DNA of 14,687 bases from Candidatus Omnitrophota bacterium. Its GTDB lineage: Bacteria > Omnitrophota > Gorgyraeia > Gygaellales > Profunditerraquicolaceae. The number at the start of each line of letters is the position of its first letter. Position 1 is the stretch's first letter. Where the stretch lies: contig JAQUON010000022.1 in assembly GCA_028717045.1 (NCBI GenBank), positions 1-14,687 of the forward strand, read 5' to 3'. This document shows positions 1 through 5,983 of the stretch, piece after piece. The translations under genes and the position numbers were made by a program. The notes below the pieces were generated by a model. That model was given only the letters and a program-made list of their open reading frames with translations, was not told the DNA's origin and did no database searches.

Positions 1-1
1 C

Positions 2-960
2 TGCCCGCAGTGTAAATCTAAGGCCCGCAGAGAAACCGATACTATGGCCACATTCTTTGATTCTTCCTGGTATTTCCTACGGTTCTGCTCTCCCCAGTTT
101 ACCGCAGGGCCTTTTGATACGCAGGAGCAGCACACTGGATGCCCGTGGACCAATACATCGGAGGGATCGAACATGCGATACTGCATCTGCTTTATTCGCG
201 TTTTTTTACCAAGTTCTTTAAGGACATCGGGCTGATTGAGTTCCATGAACCGTTTCAGCGCCTCCTGACACAAGGCATGGTATTGAAAGATAGAGAAGTG
301 ATGTCTAAATCAAAAGGTAACATTGTAGATCCCGATTCCATTATTACCAGATACGGGGCAGATGCGCTGCGGTTGTTCATATTGTTCGCAGCCCCTCCGG
401 AAGCGGAGCTGGAATGGGACGACCGCGGCTTAGAAGGGTCTTTTAAATTCCTTAACCGCGTCTGGCGCATTCAGGATAACCTAAAAGAGAAGGCGGATAT
501 AGCGCTCTACAGGCTTGTGCATAAGACGATTAAAAAAGCTACTTCGGACATAGAGGCGTTTAAGTTGAATACCGCGATCGCAAGCCTCATGGAGCTGGTA
601 AACGCGATATATCAGCTGGGTGCGGACAGGGAAGCATTTTGTATTCTTGTGCGGATGCTTGCGCCTTTTGTGCCCCATTTTTCCGAAGAACTCTGGCAGC
701 GGCTTGGCAATAAAGAAACAGTCCTAAAAGGACCTTGGCCTGTTTTTGACCCCGCGCTCGTTATCGAAGAGCAGGTGACGATAGTGATACAGGTAAACGG
801 AAAAGTGCGGTCAAAGATTGAGGTGCAGGCGGATATAGAAGAAGGCGTGCTTAAAGAACTGGTTTTGGCGGATGCCCGGCTGCAGGCATGGATACAGGGC
901 AAGGCCGTCAAAAAGTGCATTGTGGTTCCTCAAAAACTCGTCAATATTGTCGTAGCATAA
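2..960 (+). CDS. leuS: Leucine--tRNA ligase, C-terminal part, 5'-truncated and frameshifted
   Basis: Class I aminoacyl-tRNA synthetase that charges tRNA-Leu in the cytoplasm. The 5' part lies outside the window. From base 2 the reading frame gives a CPQC zinc-type pair, then DSSWYFLRF, then PFDTQEQH. From base 136 the protein continues in another frame as WMPVDQYIGG, then the MSKSKGN signature (301-321), the anticodon-binding domain, and the C-terminal domain with QVNGKVR, ending at TAA 958-960. The two frames join if one base is missing around 131-135: CAG CAC then AC then TGG, where the family usually has Tyr before Trp-Met-Pro-Val-Asp. All other conserved blocks are intact, so a sequencing or assembly error is more likely than a true pseudogene of this essential gene. 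The first Lys of KMSKS is Val here. The gene converges on the next one with a 3-base gap and no visible terminator. Confidence 0.93.
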
Positions 961-963
961 CGT

Positions 964-1581
964 TTATTTCTCAAGTTTTTCGACCCAGGCAAAATACCGG
1001 GAAAGGGAAAAAGCCATGCCTGCGCCCGTGCCCGAGAGAATAAACCCCTCTACTACCGCCTGCCGGACAGCCAATAACGATGCAGGAAGCTTAAAATTCC
1101 ACCCCTTATCTACAAACGTCACTGCTGCAATCAGGGCAATCCACGCCACCAAGTAGGCCAGTAAGAATGCAAGAATTACTTTCAGGCCGGCGATATCCAT
1201 AATTCGTTCCAGCCACCCCTGCGAATAATAACCTTTATTGGCGAGTTGCCTGAAAAACGCAGAGGCCATATACCTCATGTACAGCGCGTACGCCAGGAAG
1301 TATACGACAAAGCCGGTCAGTGCATGAGAAAGTATGTTGAGTTGGAATTGGGTGTTGATTTTTAAATTTAAAAAAAGCAAAAACGCCATTACAAACGCCA
1401 TTATCGAGATAAAGACGCTTAACATTGATAGATGATTGTTCCAAAAAGCGAGAAAGTTTTTTTTCAGCCACTTCTTTACCTCTGCCTCATTGCGCACGGC
1501 ATTGATCTTGGCCATGCATACCTGACACGCGTATGTCCCGTCCTTAGTTTCTTGTTGGCATCCCAGGCATTTTTCTTCCAT
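964..1581 (-). CDS. Unrecognised zinc-ribbon integral membrane protein
   Basis: A 205-residue protein I cannot assign to a family. The N-terminus carries two CxxC pairs (C5/C8 and C19/C22), spaced like a small zinc ribbon. A charged helix-like stretch follows (about 28-45). Hydrophobic segments lie at about 51-73, 82-104 and 131-156, with a weaker one near 169-194, which suggests three or four membrane spans. The start ATG (1579-1581) is supported by a GGGAGG Shine-Dalgarno sequence on the minus strand at 1586-1591. A TATAAT hexamer lies just upstream, so the gene probably has its own promoter. It is transcribed divergently from comEA and convergently with leuS, so the context says little about its role. 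The layout of a cytosolic zinc finger joined to membrane helices is seen in several unrelated bacterial membrane families. No enzyme motif is visible. Confidence 0.8.
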   Translation of the reverse strand: MEEKCLGCQQETKDGTYACQVCMAKINAVRNEAEVKKWLKKNFLAFWNNHLSMLSVFISIMAFVMAFLLFLNLKINTQFQLNILSHALTGFVVYFLAYALYMRYMASAFFRQLANKGYYSQGWLERIMDIAGLKVILAFLLAYLVAWIALIAAVTFVDKGWNFKLPASLLAVRQAVVEGFILSGTGAGMAFSLSRYFAWVEKLEK

Positions 1582-1599
1582 CTGGCCTCCCGTAGCTTT

Positions 1600-1605
1600 A
1601 TTATA
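1600..1605 (-). promoter_or_regulatory. -10 element of a candidate promoter for the zinc-ribbon membrane gene
   Basis: On the minus strand this hexamer reads TATAAT, a perfect -10 match, about 9 bases upstream of the GGGAGG Shine-Dalgarno (1586-1591) and 18 bases from the start codon. No good -35 hexamer is seen 16-18 bases upstream (the region reads ATAGCT), so the promoter would be strong only at -10 or depend on an activator. Confidence 0.45.
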
Positions 1606-1701
1606 GCGGTTTGAACGGATAAAGCTATAGAAAAATAACAGTTAATACTGAAGTGAGATATGTGCGTGCGTTGCGTCTATTACTAAAAGAGGGAGGCGAT
1701 A

Positions 1702-2031
1702 ATGGGCATATTTACCCGCCAGGAACGCAATGCCATTGTATTTGCGGCGGCCCTTGCGTTATTGGGGGCCGGATTGGACTGTTTGTATAAAAAGATACCC
1801 GCTGCAAGAGGCATCCGGTTGGCAAGCGAGAGGCAGATGAAGACAAACATCAATGAGGCTGATATGAGGGCCTTGATGGATGTGCCGGGCATCGGCAACG
1901 TTACTGCCAGGCGTATACTTGAATACAGGCAACGCATTGGCAGGATTCAGGACCTTGAAGAACTTCGTAGCCTCAAGGGCATTACTCCGAAAAGGTTCGA
2001 GAGGCTTCAAGAGCAGTTAGCGGTTGAGTAA
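1702..2031 (+). CDS. comEA: ComEA-like helix-hairpin-helix DNA-binding protein
   Basis: A 109-residue protein with one N-terminal membrane segment (about 10-29) and a C-terminal double helix-hairpin-helix domain (about 47-106). The domain has the family start TNINEAD, a first hairpin VPGIG (61-65) and a second hairpin LKGI (91-94). ComEA-type proteins bind double-stranded DNA non-specifically outside the inner membrane and feed it to the ComEC channel during natural transformation. The start at ATG 1702 has a strong GGGAGG Shine-Dalgarno at 1691-1696, and the stop TAA shares its last base with the start of comEC. This coupling to comEC supports a DNA-uptake role over other short HhH proteins. 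The protein is about half the length of Bacillus ComEA and resembles the short Gram-negative forms. Confidence 0.85.
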   Translation: MGIFTRQERNAIVFAAALALLGAGLDCLYKKIPAARGIRLASERQMKTNINEADMRALMDVPGIGNVTARRILEYRQRIGRIQDLEELRSLKGITPKRFERLQEQLAVE

Positions 2032-3452
2032 TGACGATGAGAAGGCCGCTGGTAGTGATTGCCGTTTTAGTATGCACAGGGATTATGTATGGCACCTGCC
2101 TGTGCGTCCCTTTTGTCTATACCTACAGTGCCGCTATAGCCTTACTATGCCTCTCTCTGCTGCGGGGAGAGAAAAAAATACCTTTTTGCGATGTTTTTCT
2201 TTGCGCAGCTGTCTTTCTTTGCGCCGGCGCAATAGCCAGGAACCAACAGGCGTTTTCTTCCCGCCATTTCTGCCGTTACTTGCAGTTTCAATCGGACGAC
2301 TATATCTTCAAGGGGTATGTCGCAAGCGAGCCTTACGTGTACGCAGGCAAGGTTTCGTTTGTATTGAGCGTTACAGAAATGCAGCAAGATGCATTCTGGT
2401 ATCGCTGCTGCGGTAATTTGTATGTGTGCCTGCGCACCGAAGGAAAATTGGAATGTGGCGACGCGTTAATCATTAAAGGCAAAGCCAGGCGCATGTGCGG
2501 TTCTTTGATTACACAAGGCAGGGACTTGAGGTCATTTCGGAAGTTTCAGGGTCAGGCACTGCGTTGCACGGAGGCAACAATCATAAAAAGGCATGGCCTT
2601 AATCCTGCCTATCCGTTTAAGAGGTTTGCGTTAAAGTTCCGAGCAAGGCTCAAAAACATCTTCTTTAGGTATATTCCGTTGCCTGCTGCGGATGTGATGA
2701 GTGCCTTGGTTTTAGGCGAACGTAGGTCTATTCCCTTAGCGCTAAACCGCGCTATGGTTAAGACCGGCACCGTGCATATTTTAGTCGTGAGCGGCTTTCA
2801 CGTAGGGATTGTAACCGCAGTGCTGATCGGGACCCTGAAAAGCGTGAAGGTACCTGGCAGGATACGGCTTTTTTGCGTAATCCCTGCGTTGTGTTTTTAT
2901 TGTGTGGTCGTAGGATGTGCGGCTTCTGTAGTCAGGGCCACGGTGATGGCGTCGATTTTTTTGTGTGCCGGTTTTTTCCGCAGGGAGGAGGATGTGTACA
3001 ATTCTTTGGCTGCCGCTGCTATTGTCATCTTAAGCATAAACCCCCGGCAGATCTTTGATGTGGGTTTTCAACTTAGTTTTGCAAGCGTTCTTTCGATCGC
3101 GTACTTTTATCCCCGCCTGTCGTCGTTCTTACGCATAACGTGCGTGAGGCCGGGGCCCTTGCGTTATTTTCTGCGCGCATGCCTAGTGTCTGCCTCTGCC
3201 TGGTTTGGTACCATGGGCCTTGTCGCCTGCTATTTTAGGATCGTTTCTCCTATTACCGTCATTGCCAACCTTTTCATTGTTCCTCTGGCATCATTAGCGA
3301 CTGCGTCAGGGTTTTTAATTCTTGGTGTTGGCGCCTGGTGTCCTTTTCTCGGCCGGAGTTTCGGCCTTGCCAGCGAATTGTTAATTAGCCTTATGCTGGC
3401 AATCAATTCCGTTTTCATTAAGATACCCTTGGCATATATATACTTACGGTAA
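2031..3452 (+). CDS. comEC: ComEC/Rec2-type DNA uptake channel, lacking the C-terminal metallo-beta-lactamase domain
   Basis: Inner-membrane protein expected to pass single-stranded DNA into the cytoplasm in natural transformation. The 473 residues hold N-terminal membrane helices (about 5-70), a soluble DUF4131/OB-like region (about 90-185, rich in Cys), and the competence domain (about 220-470). That domain shows the signatures ALVLGERRSIP (225-235) and TGTVHILVVSGFHVGI (245-260; the family usually has SGLHVG), and later FDVGFQLSFASV. Full-length ComEC proteins are commonly 700-800 residues and end in a metallo-beta-lactamase-like domain. This one stops after the last membrane helices, and no such domain follows in any frame before the next gene at 3504. 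The start ATG 2031 overlaps the comEA stop, implying translational coupling; ATG 2037 in the same frame is an alternative. Confidence 0.88.
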   Translation: MTMRRPLVVIAVLVCTGIMYGTCLCVPFVYTYSAAIALLCLSLLRGEKKIPFCDVFLCAAVFLCAGAIARNQQAFSSRHFCRYLQFQSDDYIFKGYVASEPYVYAGKVSFVLSVTEMQQDAFWYRCCGNLYVCLRTEGKLECGDALIIKGKARRMCGSLITQGRDLRSFRKFQGQALRCTEATIIKRHGLNPAYPFKRFALKFRARLKNIFFRYIPLPAADVMSALVLGERRSIPLALNRAMVKTGTVHILVVSGFHVGIVTAVLIGTLKSVKVPGRIRLFCVIPALCFYCVVVGCAASVVRATVMASIFLCAGFFRREEDVYNSLAAAAIVILSINPRQIFDVGFQLSFASVLSIAYFYPRLSSFLRITCVRPGPLRYFLRACLVSASAWFGTMGLVACYFRIVSPITVIANLFIVPLASLATASGFLILGVGAWCPFLGRSFGLASELLISLMLAINSVFIKIPLAYIYLR

Positions 3453-3465
3453 GGGTATGAATGTG

Positions 3466-3494
3466 TTGACAAAGCGTTTTTGGTATGTTAAAGT
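3466..3494 (+). promoter_or_regulatory. Strong sigma70-type promoter for the bamD-like/lptE/holA run
   Basis: The -35 element is a perfect TTGACA at 3466-3471. After a 17-base spacer, TAAAGT at 3489-3494 is preceded by TG plus one base (3486-3488), an extended -10. The expected transcription start is about 3500-3502, only 2-4 bases before the ATG at 3504, so the mRNA may be nearly leaderless. Confidence 0.65.
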
Positions 3495-3503
3495 TACTCT
3501 ATT

Positions 3504-4451
3504 ATGAAACGGATATTTATATTTGTAATCATTCTAGTGTTTGTACGGGTGGCCAGCCCTGCGTATGCATTCTGGATTTGGACGCCAAAAACCGGCAAGT
3601 GGGTCAATCCAAAAACTGCGGTGAAAGAAACCCCGAAGGCGCAACTTGAGTTTGCGCAGGGTTTTTATGAGGGTAAGAAATACGAGGAGGCAAAGCGCGA
3701 ATTTAAGAAACTTCTCAAAAACTACCCTAAATCGGCGCAAGCCGCAGAAAGCCAGTATTATCTCGGCCTTATAGACGAGGCAGAAGGCAACCTCTACGAA
3801 GCATACCAGAGCTACCAGAAGGTCGTCGACAAATACCCTTTTTCAGCCAGAATCGCGGAGATTAATGAACGCGAGTATAAGATCGCCGAATCATTTTTGG
3901 CCGGAGAGAAAAGAAAGACGATGGGGGTTGTGCTTCCTGTTGAAAACCCGGCTATAGAGATATTTTCTAAGGTCGTAGAGAATTCTACCTATGGCCCCCT
4001 TGCGCCCAAGGCCCAGTATAAATTAGGGGTAGTATTAAAAAGCCTTATGCGCTATTATGAGGCAGAGGAGGCATTCACCAGGGTGGTTACCAATTACCCC
4101 GACAGTGAATGGGCAGAGGCTGCGAAATTCCAAATCGCCTCCTGCCGGGCAAACTTGTCACGCAGCCCCGCATATGACCAGGGAGCGACGCAAGAGGCAA
4201 AAGAAAAGTTTCAGGAATTCATAAAGGAACATCCCGACGTAGCGCTGACTCAGGAGGCGGAAAAACAGCTGGAGGATTTACGCGAAAAAGAAGCAGAGAG
4301 CAGCTACGGTATCGGCCGTTTCTACGAAAAACAGAAAGACTATGAGGCGGCAAAGATTTATTACAATGATGTGATTAGCAAGCATTCTAATAGTATTTGG
4401 GCGGCAAGGTCGTTTGATAGATTGCAGGTTATGGAGGCGAAAAAGAAATGA
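3504..4451 (+). CDS. BamD-like periplasmic tetratricopeptide protein
   Basis: A 315-residue exported repeat protein. The signal peptide has a basic start (MKR), a hydrophobic core and a signal peptidase I-type site after residue 22 (AYA before FW). The mature part is built of TPR-like helical hairpins at about 46-79, 83-112, 166-200, 225-242 and 266-297, with repeated YEEA, YEAE and YEAA and NYP/KYP turn motifs. This matches the BamD/YfiO family, which helps insert beta-barrel proteins into the outer membrane; CpoB/YbgF-type TPR proteins are an alternative. BamD is normally a lipoprotein, but no lipobox cysteine is present here: the only Cys is deep in the repeats. No Shine-Dalgarno is visible, but the signal peptide fixes ATG 3504 as the start. 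It overlaps lptE by four bases (ATGA), which supports an outer-membrane biogenesis role. Confidence 0.75.
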   Translation: MKRIFIFVIILVFVRVASPAYAFWIWTPKTGKWVNPKTAVKETPKAQLEFAQGFYEGKKYEEAKREFKKLLKNYPKSAQAAESQYYLGLIDEAEGNLYEAYQSYQKVVDKYPFSARIAEINEREYKIAESFLAGEKRKTMGVVLPVENPAIEIFSKVVENSTYGPLAPKAQYKLGVVLKSLMRYYEAEEAFTRVVTNYPDSEWAEAAKFQIASCRANLSRSPAYDQGATQEAKEKFQEFIKEHPDVALTQEAEKQLEDLREKEAESSYGIGRFYEKQKDYEAAKIYYNDVISKHSNSIWAARSFDRLQVMEAKKK

Positions 4452-5032
4452 AGGGCCCACATGGTCAAATTCGGATAGAAGGCAAGGCAATAAAAGCGGG
4501 GTACCGCAGGATTGCGGTATTGTTTTTTGCATTCGCATTGGCAGGATGCGGCTATACGACACGTTCTTTGATTGCGGACCGCTATAGGACTATCTATATA
4601 CCCCCTTTTGCAAATAAGATAAGCATCGCCGACGTAAGCGATGCCGGCAACAAATATAGGATCAATAAACCCATGCTTGAGACCGATATTACCAAATCGG
4701 TGATTAATAAATTCCTCATTGACGGCAACCTTCGGCCTGTTGATTCCGAGTCGGCGGATTTGATCCTTACGGGCGAGCTGATTGAGTTTAGGCGCGACCC
4801 CCTTCGTTATACCGACAGCGATGAAGTCGAGGAATACCGCATTAACCTTGTGGTGAATTTAAAGCTTTTAGACACCCAGGAGCACAAGGTTGTGTGGGAA
4901 GAGACGGGCTTTACCGGAGATACCACCTATTTTACCCGCGGCATAGCCGCAAAATCAGAAGACACCGCCGTAAAAGATGCCCTCAGCGATCTGAGCCGCA
5001 GGATTGTCGAACGCACCGTTGAAGTATGGTAG
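4448..5032 (+). CDS. lptE: LPS assembly lipoprotein LptE
   Basis: A 194-residue outer-membrane lipoprotein. LptE plugs the LptD barrel and helps deliver lipopolysaccharide to the cell surface. The N-terminus has a hydrophobic stretch (22-32) ending in the lipobox LAGC, with the lipid-modified Cys at residue 34 (TGC 4547-4549), followed at once by GYTTRS, the usual LptE/RlpB start of the mature protein. Typical family blocks follow: an IYIPPFAN strand, a DITKSVINKFLIDG helix, DSESADLILTGEL, and a C-terminal helix. The n-region before the hydrophobic stretch is long (about 21 residues), but ATG 4448 is well supported: it overlaps the upstream stop as ATGA and has GGAGG at 4433-4437. The gene overlaps holA by seven bases. 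Confidence 0.85.
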   Translation: MKGPHGQIRIEGKAIKAGYRRIAVLFFAFALAGCGYTTRSLIADRYRTIYIPPFANKISIADVSDAGNKYRINKPMLETDITKSVINKFLIDGNLRPVDSESADLILTGELIEFRRDPLRYTDSDEVEEYRINLVVNLKLLDTQEHKVVWEETGFTGDTTYFTRGIAAKSEDTAVKDALSDLSRRIVERTVEVW

Positions 5033-5694
5033 TGCAAGAGAATCCCGTATTCCTGTTCGTAGGTCAAGACAGCCTATCCAAGGCGAAATTACTTGATACT
5101 ATAAAGAGAGGGTTTTTAAAAAAAGAAACGCAGGCGTTTAACGAAGATATACTCTACGCCCGCGACTTAACGCTGCATTCCCTGCAGGAAAAGCTGCTTT
5201 TTCTACCTTTGAAATCGCAAAAGCGCTTAGTGGTAGTCAAGGACACAGAGCGCCTTAAAGAAGAAGTAAAGCATTTTCTTCTGGCCTACGCAAAAAAGCC
5301 CCACGCACGAGTCGTACTGGTCTTGGACTTTGAATCCTTTAATCCTAAAGAGGAATTCAATCGGCAAATAGCCCGCCATGCACGCGCCTATCGGTTTAAG
5401 GAGCAGCAACAGATAGACGCCTTTTCTTTACACAGGCATATTGCACTGAAACACAGCGCTGCTGCCCTTACGATACTCAACCAACTCCTGGAACGCGGAG
5501 AAAAACCAGAAAAGATCTTAGGCGGCTTACGGTATGCGTGGGAAAGGGAAGCGGCAAGCCCCCCGCAGAAGAAAAACACCCTTAAGGCGCTTTTGCACTG
5601 CGATATTGATATCAAGACAGGAAGGCTTAAGCCGGCATTTGCTCTTGAGAAATGCGTGGTGAGTTTATGTAGCCTTAAGAAGTCTCTTGGATAG
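5026..5694 (+). CDS. holA: DNA polymerase III delta subunit, short form
   Basis: Delta is the clamp-loader subunit that opens the beta sliding clamp at the replication fork. The 222-residue protein starts with the family pattern FLFVGQDSLSKAKLLD (domain I). It continues with a beta strand plus VVVKDTERLKEEVKHFLLAYAKKP and VLVLDFESFNP, and ends with a domain III-like region: LLERGEKPEKILGGLRYAW, then DIDIKTGRLKPAFALEKCVVSLC. HolA proteins are usually 320-350 residues. Here the helical middle domain appears to be absent, so domain I runs into domain III almost directly. The ATG at 5026 overlaps lptE by seven bases, and lptE-holA adjacency is common in Gram-negative bacteria, supporting the call. 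The 3' end overlaps the convergent rpsT by 30 bases. Confidence 0.75.
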   Translation: MVVQENPVFLFVGQDSLSKAKLLDTIKRGFLKKETQAFNEDILYARDLTLHSLQEKLLFLPLKSQKRLVVVKDTERLKEEVKHFLLAYAKKPHARVVLVLDFESFNPKEEFNRQIARHARAYRFKEQQQIDAFSLHRHIALKHSAAALTILNQLLERGEKPEKILGGLRYAWEREAASPPQKKNTLKALLHCDIDIKTGRLKPAFALEKCVVSLCSLKKSLG

Positions 5695-5928
5695 CCGCGA
5701 TTTTTTTCGGCTTGCGGTGTTAGGATGGATAACCCGTTTCTTTGCCGCCTTATCAAACAGAGAAAACACCTTTTTCAAGAACGTCTTTGCCTCGGCAATA
5801 TTCTTGGAAACAATAAGGTTCTGGAATTTTTTTATCGCTTTCTTTAATTCACTCTTTACTTTAAGGTTCCGCAGGTGCTTTTTCTTGTCAACGCGGATTC
5901 TTTTTAGTGCAGCTTTGCGTCTGGGCAT
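5665..5928 (-). CDS. rpsT: 30S ribosomal protein S20
   Basis: Primary 16S rRNA-binding protein of the small ribosomal subunit. It has 87 residues, the normal S20 size, and is strongly basic. It begins MPRRKAALKRIRVDKKKH, contains NLKVKSELKKAIKKF, and ends in the family signature with HPNTASRKKSRLSKRL. An upstream in-frame ATG would add 12 unrelated residues. The start at 5926-5928 is preferred because it matches the family start and has an AGGAG Shine-Dalgarno about nine bases away on the minus strand. It is read opposite to its neighbours and overlaps the 3' end of holA by 30 bases. Its promoter lies across the murJ start (5955-5983). In Escherichia coli S20 represses its own translation; nothing here proves that. 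Confidence 0.95.
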   Translation of the reverse strand: MPRRKAALKRIRVDKKKHLRNLKVKSELKKAIKKFQNLIVSKNIAEAKTFLKKVFSLFDKAAKKRVIHPNTASRKKSRLSKRLLKAT

Positions 5929-5954
5929 ATGTTTTTTCTCCTTTTGAAGGTATA

Positions 5955-5983
5955 CTAATAACATATTTACATACCCATGTCAA
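5955..5983 (-). promoter_or_regulatory. Promoter of rpsT, overlapping the murJ start codon region
   Basis: On the minus strand the -35 is a perfect TTGACA (5983 down to 5978). A 17-base spacer follows, ending in TGT (5963-5961), an extended -10 signature, and then TATTAG (5960-5955). The expected start is about 5948, giving a 20-base leader with the AGGAG site. The -35 hexamer lies inside the first three codons of murJ, so RNA polymerase binding here could compete with murJ expression. Confidence 0.65.

Noticed and set aside
44..235. Small plus-strand open frame starting MATFFDSSWYF as a separate gene
   Set aside because: It is the upstream frame of leuS; its tail after base 133 is out-of-frame reading caused by the missing base.
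5929..5964. Longer N-terminus for S20 from an upstream ATG
   Set aside because: The family starts at MPRRKAALK, which has the proper Shine-Dalgarno; the extra 12 residues cover that site and the -10 element.
5949..5975. Operator-like inverted repeat GGTAT...ATACC between rpsT and murJ
   Set aside because: Arms of only five bases in AT-rich DNA are too short to claim a binding site.
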